Origin: Parashewanella sp965200795
Lineage (GTDB): Bacteria > Pseudomonadota > Gammaproteobacteria > Enterobacterales > Shewanellaceae
Direction: 5' to 3'
DNA length: 64,000 nt
Assembly (NCBI GenBank): GCA_965200795.1
Contig: CBDAVB010000019.1
Span: forward strand, 1-64,000
Positions 27,002 to 34,467 of this stretch are shown here, piece by piece. Position 1 is the first letter of the stretch, and the number at the start of each line of letters is the position of its first letter. A model generated the notes under the pieces. That model had not been told where the DNA came from, made no database searches, and was given only the letters and a program-made list of their open reading frames with translations. The position numbers were made by a program, and so were the translations under genes.

Positions 27002-28009
27002 ATGACAATTAAAATCGGAATCAACGGCTTCGGCCGGATGGGCCGTCTTGTACTGCGCGCCGCCTGGAGCCGGGATAATGTTGAATTCACGCGGATTAAT
27101 GACCCTCAGGGTGATGCCGCCGCCTTTGCCCATTTAACGCAGTTTGACTCGGTGCACGGTACCTGGGACAGGCGGGTGGAGGCGGATGATAGTCATATCA
27201 TCATCAACGGTAAGAGCATTCGTTTTACCCGTAATCAAACCATCGCGCAAACCGACTGGTCCGGCTGTGATGTCGTTATCGAAGCTTCCGGGGTGATGCG
27301 TGACAGACAAAAACTTCAGGCTTACCTGGATCAAGGCGTAAAACGTGTTTTAGTGACGGCGCCGGTAAAACAAGAGGGGGTGCTTAATCTGGTTAAAGGT
27401 GTAAACCATCACCTGTACGATCCTGAGCGGCATCGCGTCATTACCGCGGCATCCTGCACCACCAACTGCCTGGCACCCGTCGTAAAAGTGCTGCATGAGC
27501 GGATTGGTATCGAACACGGTTCGATGACCACGATTCACGACATCACCAATACTCAGACCATTTTGGACGCGCCGCGCAAAGATCTTCGCCGGGCTCGCGC
27601 GTGCGGCATGAGCTTAATTCCGACCACAACGGGCAGCGCCACGGCCATTACTCATATTTTCCCTGAATTAAAGGGTAAATTGAACGGTCACGCGATTCGG
27701 GTTCCTTTAGCCAACGCCTCACTCACGGACTGTGTCTTTGAAATGAAGCGTACGGTAACAGCGGGAGAAATCAATCAGCTGCTGACTGAAGCGGCGGAAG
27801 GTGAACTCAAAGGCATATTAGGCGTGGAAACCCGGCCGTTAGTTTCTGTCGACTATAAAACTGATCCCCGCTCGGCGATTGTCGACGCGCCGTCAACCAT
27901 GATCATCAACGGCACTCAAGCTAAGTTATATGTCTGGTATGACAACGAATGGGGTTACGCCAGCCGTACCGCTGAACTGGCGATAATGATCGCGGAGCCG
28001 GATCAGTAA
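27002..28009 (+). CDS. Arsenate-linked glyceraldehyde-3-phosphate dehydrogenase
   Basis: 335 residues, a complete GAPDH with the NAD-binding start INGFGRMGRL, the catalytic ASCTTNCLAPV and the C-terminal WYDNEWGYASR. Its place 28 bases after arsR and with its stop overlapping the arsJ start marks it as the ars-type enzyme. Such enzymes use arsenate in place of phosphate to make unstable 1-arseno-3-phosphoglycerate, which ArsJ exports (known for arsJ operons). It is unlikely to be the main glycolytic GAPDH. Confidence 0.92.
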   Translation: MTIKIGINGFGRMGRLVLRAAWSRDNVEFTRINDPQGDAAAFAHLTQFDSVHGTWDRRVEADDSHIIINGKSIRFTRNQTIAQTDWSGCDVVIEASGVMRDRQKLQAYLDQGVKRVLVTAPVKQEGVLNLVKGVNHHLYDPERHRVITAASCTTNCLAPVVKVLHERIGIEHGSMTTIHDITNTQTILDAPRKDLRRARACGMSLIPTTTGSATAITHIFPELKGKLNGHAIRVPLANASLTDCVFEMKRTVTAGEINQLLTEAAEGELKGILGVETRPLVSVDYKTDPRSAIVDAPSTMIINGTQAKLYVWYDNEWGYASRTAELAIMIAEPDQ

Positions 28010-29238
28010 TGTTCAGGACGATTAAGTCACTGCCCGGCTCAGTAAAACAATATCTGATCATTACCGGAAACTACTGGTGCTTCACCCTGACCGACGGCGC
28101 TCTGCGTATGCTGGTGGTGCTGCACTTCCACCGGCTCGGCTACTCACCGCTGGAGATTGCCATGCTGTTTTTGTTTTACGAGTTTTTCGGCGTGGTAACC
28201 AATCTCGCCGGCGGTTATCTCGGCGCGAAATTAGGGCTTAACCGCACCATGAATACCGGCTTAGCCGCGCAGGTATTGGCATTACTGATGCTGACGATAC
28301 CCGCTGATATCCTGCCGGGCGCCGTCGCGGGAATTCCCTGGGTGACGGCGGCTCAGGCGCTGTCGGGAATTGCCAAGGATCTTAATAAAATGAGCGCCAA
28401 AAGCGCGATTAAGACTTTGACGCCCGCTGATGCTCAAGGCAGGCTTTATCAATGGGTAGCGTTACTGACAGGGTCAAAAAACGCGCTGAAAGGTATCGGT
28501 TTTTTCCTCGGCGGTTTACTGCTGACCCTGTTTGGCTATCAGGGCGCGTTAATCGTTATGGCTTCGGCACTCGCCGTCGTCTGGCTGTTCAGTATCCGGA
28601 TGCTGAAGCCGGAATTAGGTAAGTCAAAAGCCAAGCCGAAATTTAGCGATTTATTTTCCAAAAGCCGGGAAATCAATCTGCTTTCCGCCGCCCGCCTGTG
28701 TTTATTCGCCTCTCGCGACGTGTGGTTTGTTGTCGCCTTACCCGTATATCTCGCGGTTACGCTTCAGTGGACGGACTGGGAGGTCGGCGCGTTTTTGGCG
28801 CTTTGGGTTATCGGCTATGGCGTTGTGCAGGCTTCGGCCCCGAAACTCACCGGCAAATCAGCGGCAAAACCGCCGTCCGCAAACCGCGCCGTCATATGGC
28901 TGATTCCGCTGATGCCGGTGCCTGTACTCATTGGTCTGGGTATCGGGCATCACGCTGAACCGAACTTAATTATCATCGGCGGTTTACTCATTTTCGGCGC
29001 CGTATTCGCCGTCAATTCGTCATTGCACAGTTATCTGATCGTCAGTTACGCTAAGGCAGACGGCGTCTCGCTGGATGTAGGTTTTTATTATATGGCGAAC
29101 GCCGCGGGAAGATTAATCGGTACTGTGCTGTCGGGGTGGGTATTTCAGGCTTACGGCTTAACCGTGTGTCTCTTTATCTCATCGGCGTTTCTGCTGTCAG
29201 CCGTGATAGTGTCGCTGTGGTTGCCGAAAGAAAAGTAA
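28009..29238 (+). CDS. arsJ: ArsJ, 1-arseno-3-phosphoglycerate efflux permease
   Basis: 409 residues, major facilitator type with about 10-12 membrane spans. The signature start GNYWCFTLTDGALRMLVVLHFH, here read in parts, and GIAKDLNKMSAKSAIK are typical of ArsJ. The ATG overlaps the GAPDH stop (TAATG), so translation is coupled. It exports the arsenylated product made by the upstream enzyme, giving arsenate resistance without an ArsC reductase. No arsC, arsB or acr3 is visible nearby. Confidence 0.94.
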   Translation: MFRTIKSLPGSVKQYLIITGNYWCFTLTDGALRMLVVLHFHRLGYSPLEIAMLFLFYEFFGVVTNLAGGYLGAKLGLNRTMNTGLAAQVLALLMLTIPADILPGAVAGIPWVTAAQALSGIAKDLNKMSAKSAIKTLTPADAQGRLYQWVALLTGSKNALKGIGFFLGGLLLTLFGYQGALIVMASALAVVWLFSIRMLKPELGKSKAKPKFSDLFSKSREINLLSAARLCLFASRDVWFVVALPVYLAVTLQWTDWEVGAFLALWVIGYGVVQASAPKLTGKSAAKPPSANRAVIWLIPLMPVPVLIGLGIGHHAEPNLIIIGGLLIFGAVFAVNSSLHSYLIVSYAKADGVSLDVGFYYMANAAGRLIGTVLSGWVFQAYGLTVCLFISSAFLLSAVIVSLWLPKEK

Positions 29239-29356
29239 ACGACATAAGCAGCTGACTGCGGGATCCCTGAGCCGCTCATTAAAAAACCGGCGTCTTCCTG
29301 AGTAAAATCTGAAGACAAACGCTCAATCACGTTACCAAACTTAATCCGAACGGTTT

Positions 29357-29692
29357 TTAAGGGTACCTTCCCGCCCTGTAACAATCGGCCAGAGCGATAA
29401 ACCAGCATGCGATCAGCGCCTGCACACTGAGACCGGCTGAATGAAGTAATTCACCATAAACGCTGTTATGAATCGCCTGCATGATTTGCACCGCGTCAAA
29501 CGGAATTTTTCCTGATACGATTTCATCGGCGATCCCTTGAGCGATCGCCGTAATCCGGCGCATTAACATGATTAAGGCCGCGACAGTAATAACAAAAAAA
29601 AACGCGGCCCGATAGTATTTTTTTAACATGTAATGCCCCGCTCCCGGGCAGACAAAAGCTGAGAGCAGCAGCGCCTTTGTTTCTTGCCTCAT
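29357..29692 (-). CDS. Small two-to-three-span membrane protein, unknown
   Basis: 111 residues. Hydrophobic spans are near residues 7-24 (LLLSAFVCPGAGHYML), 28-46 (AAFFFVITVAALIMLM) and 88-104 (SVQALIACWFIALAD). The GAGHYMLKKYYRA motif resembles small TM2-like or secretory-accessory membrane proteins, but I cannot name the family. It is preceded by a GAGGTGAATC ribosome site. It converges with arsJ across a 118-bp gap. Confidence 0.6.
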   Translation of the reverse strand: MRQETKALLLSAFVCPGAGHYMLKKYYRAAFFFVITVAALIMLMRRITAIAQGIADEIVSGKIPFDAVQIMQAIHNSVYGELLHSAGLSVQALIACWFIALADCYRAGRYP

Positions 29693-30252
29693 GATTCACC
29701 TCATGCTATATCTATATCTATATCTATATCAAAAGTAACTATACACTATTGATATTTAGCTGAAGTAAATTTAATTATCGAAATACAATCACATATTGCT
29801 TCAAAGGCTTTATATCAGTAGCCGCTTCGGAATCAGATACGTTCAATATTTTTTCTGGCTCAAAATAATTTATGGTTCCATCAATCAGTAACGGATACCA
29901 GCAGCTAAGATAAAAACGTTTTCCGATAACTCAGCTTACTGAATTCCAGACTGTATTTTCTAAAATTGTCAGCGCGGGATTAACAAAATTTAATCTTTGA
30001 AAATCAATAAAAACGATATGATATGAACGGTATCGCCGCAAGCCGCAGGGGATGATCAAACATTATCGCTAAGGTTTCCCGATAATTAAACTTTAGTTAA
30101 GAAGCAGGTTTTATTGAAGATAAAGAATATAATTTATATACCAAAATTTAAATTCGGGTAACGACATCTATTTCACTGCTGATAAAGATCATTTATCCTC
30201 TGAATGCTTGTAAACAAGCCCGGCTCATATTGATATCCGCAAGGGCAATACC
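29693..30252. other. AT-rich intergenic region with a 6-bp tandem repeat
   Basis: No gene. Four to five tandem copies of CTATAT occupy about 29705-29731, just upstream of the small membrane protein gene, where slippage could affect its promoter. The remainder up to the 402-aa gene is AT-rich. It is long enough for the promoter of 30253, which I cannot place. Confidence 0.5.
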
Positions 30253-31461
30253 ATGACCACTTTAAGTTTAAAACTGAGCGCGACCTGTAGTAACAGGAGC
30301 CCACTCATTATTTCTGAAATACCCGGGTCTGACAGTCTCGCTGTTTTCGGAAAAATCACTGTATCAGTATCAAGAGGAGGTAAAAAACCGCTTAAATATA
30401 CAGCGCGTAAGACGCGCGATGGTAACTGGAAAGTCAGTTGTGATAACTGGTTCGCTCGCTTGAGAACTTACGGTGAATCAGACAGGATTAAAGAGGGTAT
30501 TCTCCGCCGATTTAATGTTAATCCGGGCACTGCTGAGGCAACCGCATCCGGACAGGATGATTCTGCGGCAACTCCAAGCACAACTCCGCTTTTGCGGCCG
30601 CAGCAACAGGCGCAGGATAGTGAAGATAAAGACCGCGGGGTAACGGCACCGGCTGCGGGTAAAACTGCGGATCAACAAGAGTCTGTTTCCGCGCGACCTG
30701 TCAGCTCAGCGGACGAAAATAATGATTTTGGCTTTTCTATGATGTGTGATGAAATCAAGTTTGTGAGAAAAGTTAATGAGTCTGAAATACTAAAACTCGC
30801 TGGCGGTGAAAGTAGCGCTTTGAATCCCCGTAGAAGGATTGACTCAAAAATCGCTTATCAGAGACTTCAGGACAAAATGCCGCAATCAGATCTCATCAAA
30901 CTGGAGTCTTTAGATGAAAACGCGGAATCAGGCATACCACTGGATCAACTCCCGCGGCGGTTGCGGGAAAAACATCAACAACTCAAGCGTGAATGTTTTA
31001 ATCAGAAAGTGAAAGTAGCGGTTTGTCCGTTAGGTATCACCAACCGCGGTAAACGGCGTATGTCACTGGGTCTGCTGAAAAAAACCGATCACTGTATCGC
31101 CGTTGTTTTTACCGCGGAAAAAGTATACCTCATTGACTCAAAGAACAATGATTACAGTAATATCGAGGAGTTAACATCAATCTCGACACATTGGCAGTCC
31201 TTTTTAGACGGAGTGAATTGTACCAGATATTCGGGCAAGTTACTTTTATCTCTGGCTGACCGGTTATGCGGCTCGTCAGGCGTGGTAAATAAAGATACGG
31301 ATACAAAGGCTCTTGATCAGCAAATCTTGCTGGAACTCAGCAACATACCAAAACCCTCACAACAAGAGTTAATGGAATTCTGTCAAGTTGTCCGAGCTAA
31401 TCGAAAAGAAACCTCGCCGGCGCAGCGGTCTGTGCCGGCGCAGCGGTCTGTAATGGTTTAA
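30253..31461 (+). CDS. Unknown 402-aa protein, effector-like
   Basis: No family recognised. Residues 1-90 form a compact region (GKITVSVSRGGKKPLKYTARK and NWKVSCDNWFARL). Residues 95-155 are a disordered linker rich in Ala, Ser, Thr, Gln and Pro. The C-terminal part has a beta-rich stretch (KVKVAVCPLGIT, then DHCIAVVFTAEKVYLIDSKN) that recalls the His/Asp strand pair of Ulp1/YopJ-type cysteine peptidases, where HxxxxxI...xxYxxDS is common. A matching catalytic Gln and Cys are not clear, so this is only a lead. The protein ends with a duplicated PAQRSV. ATG at 30253 follows AAGGGCAATACC. No signal peptide or membrane span. Confidence 0.68.
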   Translation: MTTLSLKLSATCSNRSPLIISEIPGSDSLAVFGKITVSVSRGGKKPLKYTARKTRDGNWKVSCDNWFARLRTYGESDRIKEGILRRFNVNPGTAEATASGQDDSAATPSTTPLLRPQQQAQDSEDKDRGVTAPAAGKTADQQESVSARPVSSADENNDFGFSMMCDEIKFVRKVNESEILKLAGGESSALNPRRRIDSKIAYQRLQDKMPQSDLIKLESLDENAESGIPLDQLPRRLREKHQQLKRECFNQKVKVAVCPLGITNRGKRRMSLGLLKKTDHCIAVVFTAEKVYLIDSKNNDYSNIEELTSISTHWQSFLDGVNCTRYSGKLLLSLADRLCGSSGVVNKDTDTKALDQQILLELSNIPKPSQQELMEFCQVVRANRKETSPAQRSVPAQRSVMV

Positions 31462-31467
31462 GCCGCG

Positions 31468-31650
31468 GGTAAGGTATCCGGCTGTAAGTTTTTTCACTTT
31501 TCTGACGCCCGTCATAATCACCGCGGGGCGTTACTCTCGCCTGAGCCTAAAAGCTCAGCTTTTCAGGGTGAAAGACCGCCGGTATTACCGCGCCGGAGCG
31601 CCTTAACCTGAACGCCGGAAATATCAAAAACTTATAGTCAGAGACTCATG
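31468..31650. repeat. MITE-like repeat (family A), full copy
   Basis: Left end GGCTGTAAGTTTTTTCACTT plus TTCTGACGCCCG; right end AACGCCGGAAATATC and AAAAACTTATAGTCAGAGAC. The ends are imperfect inverted repeats, and the interior has CCGCCGGTATTACCGCG. It lies between the 402-aa gene and the deaD terminator. Confidence 0.7.
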
Positions 31651-31679
31651 TCATCACCTGAACGCCGATATAAGAAACT

Positions 31680-31701
31680 AAAAGGAGCCGAAGCTCCTTT
31701 T
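31680..31701 (-). terminator. Rho-independent terminator of deaD
   Basis: Read on the reverse strand: AAAAGGAGC, loop TTCG, GCTCCTTTT. This is a 9-bp stem capped by the stable UUCG tetraloop and ending in Us, 22 bases after the deaD stop. Confidence 0.88.
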
Positions 31702-31723
31702 AAACTGATAACCTGATGAAAAA

Positions 31724-33490
31724 TCAGCTTTGCTTTTGACGACGCGGGCGACGCTCGCTGTTTGAGCGGCTCCGGTCGTTACCGCGGCGGTCGCTTCTGC
31801 GACGACTGCCGCGGCCGCTGTCGGTGAAGACCTCATCGCCCGCCTCACGGATATTCAGCTGACGACCGCACACGCGCACTTTCTTGAGGTGCCGCAGTAC
31901 GTCTTTTGGCATACCTTCGGGCAGATCAACCGTTGTCACCGCGTCGTATAAGTGGATCTGACCGATGTAGCGGCTGTCGATGTTCGCTTCGTTGGCAATC
32001 GCGCCGACAATGTTACCTACGCCGACATTGTTATCACGTCCCACCTCAATAAGATAACGGCACATTTTCACATCCGGGTTATCTTTGAGTGACTCAGCGC
32101 TGCCCATGTTTTTCGGCACACGACGGCCGTCACGATCGCGGCGCTTGTCACGGTTATCGCGGTTACGCTCCTGCATCGGCGGTAACTGTAACGGGCGCTC
32201 TTGCTGAACTTTATGCAGTAATGCCGCGGCGAGCAGATCGGTGTCGATTTCAAGCTGGTTACACAGCTCGGCAACCGCTTCTTTCATAAACTCAAGGTCA
32301 CCGGATAATGTCTTAGCCACCTGCTCGCCTAAGCGGGAAAGACGCTTTTCAGCGACGATTTCAGGGCTCGGAATCGACATCGGCGAAATACGGCTGTTGG
32401 TCGCGCGCTCAATGGTACGCAGCATGCGCATTTCACGGTGAGTCACGAATAAAATCGCCATACCCGTACGACCCGCGCGCCCCGTACGGCCGATACGGTG
32501 AACGTAAGCCTCTGTGTCGTAAGGGATATCAAAGTTGATAACGTGACCGATACGCTCAACGTCAAGACCGCGCGCCGCGACGTCCGTGGCGATAATAATG
32601 TCTAACTTACCGTTTTTAAGCTGATCAACCGCGCGTTCACGCGCCTGCTGGTTCATATCCCCGTGCAGAGGTGAGGACGCATAGCCGCGCGCCTCCAGTT
32701 TTTCAGCCAGCTCAACGCATGAGTTACGCGTACGCACGAAGATGATGATGCCTTCGGTATTCTCAACCTCAAGAACACGAACCAAAGCCTCTAATTTATT
32801 GTGCTGCGAAACCTGAACAAACCGCTGCTCGATGGATTCAACCGTCGTATGACTCGCCGCGATACTGATGTAAGCCGGATCCTTAAGGTGCTTATCCGCG
32901 ACACGCTTGATCTGCTCCGGCATGGTCGCTGAGAACAGCGCCAGCTGGCTGTTTTCCGGCTTATGATCAAGAATCCACTCGATATCGTCAATAAAGCCCA
33001 TTTTTAGCATTTCATCGGCTTCATCCAGTACCAGGGTCTGTAAACAGTCAAGTTTCAACGTGCCGCGGCGCATGTGATCCATCACACGGCCCGGAGTCCC
33101 CACAATCACCTGCGGCCCGCGTTTTAATTGATGTAATTGTTGTCCCATGCTCTGACCGCCGTAAATGGGCAGCACATGGAAACCTTCCATATGTTTTGCG
33201 TAGCTGTTGAACGCTTCGGCAACCTGTACCGCAAGCTCACGGGTCGGAGCCAGGACTAAAATCTGCGGCTGACTCAGCTTATGGTTACAGCTGTTTAACA
33301 GAGGAAGCGCAAACGCGCCGGTTTTACCCGTACCGGTCTGCGCCTGGCCCAGAATGTCTTTGCCCGCCATTAAAGGTTTGATACTGGCAGCTTGGATTGG
33401 GGTCGGTTTCTCATAACCTAATTCGTCAAGAGAACGCAATAATGACTCAGAAAGACCGAGGTCACGAAAAGTTTTTTCACTGGATGACAT
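31724..33490 (-). CDS. deaD: DEAD-box RNA helicase DeaD/CsdA
   Basis: 588 residues from the ATG at 33490 (MSSSEKTFRDLGL); an upstream GTG would add eight. Q motif, Walker A AQTGTGKTGAF, DEADEMLKMGF, SATMP, and HRIGRTGRAGR are all present. After the two RecA-like domains comes a DbpA-type RNA-binding domain (residues about 470-550) and an Arg/Ser-rich tail (RGSRRRSDRRGNDRSRS). It unwinds RNA during ribosome assembly and mRNA decay, chiefly in the cold. It is monocistronic, with its own terminator. Confidence 0.96.
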   Translation of the reverse strand: MSSSEKTFRDLGLSESLLRSLDELGYEKPTPIQAASIKPLMAGKDILGQAQTGTGKTGAFALPLLNSCNHKLSQPQILVLAPTRELAVQVAEAFNSYAKHMEGFHVLPIYGGQSMGQQLHQLKRGPQVIVGTPGRVMDHMRRGTLKLDCLQTLVLDEADEMLKMGFIDDIEWILDHKPENSQLALFSATMPEQIKRVADKHLKDPAYISIAASHTTVESIEQRFVQVSQHNKLEALVRVLEVENTEGIIIFVRTRNSCVELAEKLEARGYASSPLHGDMNQQARERAVDQLKNGKLDIIIATDVAARGLDVERIGHVINFDIPYDTEAYVHRIGRTGRAGRTGMAILFVTHREMRMLRTIERATNSRISPMSIPSPEIVAEKRLSRLGEQVAKTLSGDLEFMKEAVAELCNQLEIDTDLLAAALLHKVQQERPLQLPPMQERNRDNRDKRRDRDGRRVPKNMGSAESLKDNPDVKMCRYLIEVGRDNNVGVGNIVGAIANEANIDSRYIGQIHLYDAVTTVDLPEGMPKDVLRHLKKVRVCGRQLNIREAGDEVFTDSGRGSRRRSDRRGNDRSRSNSERRPRRQKQS

Positions 33491-33742
33491 TGAGTTGTAG
33501 CCTTGTGGATGCACAGGAGAGTGCGAAGTAATTCACAGACAGAAAATCAACCCCGTGTCGATTTTCCGCACCGATAAGCGGAAGATTATAACTTAAGTAG
33601 TAAGAAAATACTACGATAATAGCTTATTATGTTTAGCCGTTCTTTGTTTATTGCGTGCGACGAGCTTATCAGACCGTCAGGCAGTATTACACCTGAGCTA
33701 ATCACGCGCGCACTCAGAAGTGAACGGTTGATAAACGAAGAA

Positions 33743-34114
33743 TTAGCTGTTGTCATCCATTTTGATTTTTTTCGGACTGACGGTTTCCGCCTCATGCTCC
33801 AGCCTGCGTTTTAACCGGTTCAGATTAGACGGTAATTCCCCGAAATTATACCTTCTGTCATCTTCAGTATCTTCAGAGCCGGCAGTGGAACAAAGTTCAG
33901 AATCATCTTCAAATTCATTCGGTTCCCCTGAAAGTGACTCAGGCATATTAGTGCTGGTGGAGTAATCCGAGCAATCTGACTCACAGCCGTCATTTTCAAC
34001 CGCGGCACCGGGTGAGAGCCGCTGCCCGGCGACTTTTATTGATTCATCGCCGGGCTCACCTGTTTGCCGGTAATTCTGTGATACTTGTGACTTCGAGTCT
34101 GTTAAAGAAAACAT
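33743..34114 (-). CDS. Small acidic protein with a nuclear-localisation-like C-terminus
   Basis: 123 residues from the ATG at 34114 (MFSLTDSKSQ); the longer frame would need a TTG. The body is Ser/Glu/Asp-rich and looks disordered (SLSGEPNEFEDDSELC, TAGSEDTEDD). The last 25 residues switch to basic: LKRRLEHEAETVSPKKIKM. This matches a bipartite nuclear localisation signal, KR, an 11-residue spacer, then KKIK. I recognise no family. A secreted protein aimed at a host nucleus is an inference from this motif. It is transcribed alone on the same strand as deaD and uvrA. Confidence 0.6.
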   Translation of the reverse strand: MFSLTDSKSQVSQNYRQTGEPGDESIKVAGQRLSPGAAVENDGCESDCSDYSTSTNMPESLSGEPNEFEDDSELCSTAGSEDTEDDRRYNFGELPSNLNRLKRRLEHEAETVSPKKIKMDDNS

Positions 34115-34343
34115 AACCTGTCTCAAATTAATTTCTCTTTGGTGCGGCCAGTGTACGAAATTCAAAAGAACGACAGAGTTTTCCCGCTACCGCGTTGAAA
34201 AATCGGATACAGCGTCTTGCCGGAATGCTTTAGGCCGGCATCCGGTAACTTTAGTATAATCGGAAGTCAGACTACCGGATACCGGCCTCAGGAACGCAGC
34301 GGAAGTTACCAGCCGTGCCTCCGGTTAATTTTTCGAAAGTCAC

Positions 34344-34420
34344 CGGATACCCGCCTTCGCGGGTATGACAAATGTAGTGCTGAATTTTAAATCGGTATCT
34401 TTTAAGCCGCGGGATCCCTA
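34344..34420. repeat. Short dispersed repeat (family C), copy 2
   Basis: Same block order as 26389-26455, preceded here by the small palindrome ACCCGCCTTCGCGGGT. The rest of 34166-34467 has no gene. It also holds GC-rich inverted pieces (TAGGCCGGCATCCGG and similar) and, next to uvrA, GCCCGGATAAACCGGGC at 34430-34446, which could act as a weak uvrA terminator without a clear T-run. Confidence 0.5.
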
Positions 34421-34467
34421 AATTTCAACGGCCCGGATAAACCGGGCAACGTCAGTCGCAAGGATAA

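Noticed and set aside
27002..28009. GAPDH as the central glycolytic enzyme
   Set aside because: Its position and coupling with arsR and arsJ fit the arsenate-specific enzyme better.
29705..29731. CTATAT tandem repeat as a possible CRISPR or origin iteron
   Set aside because: Too short and too simple; no spacers, no DnaA boxes or replication gene nearby.
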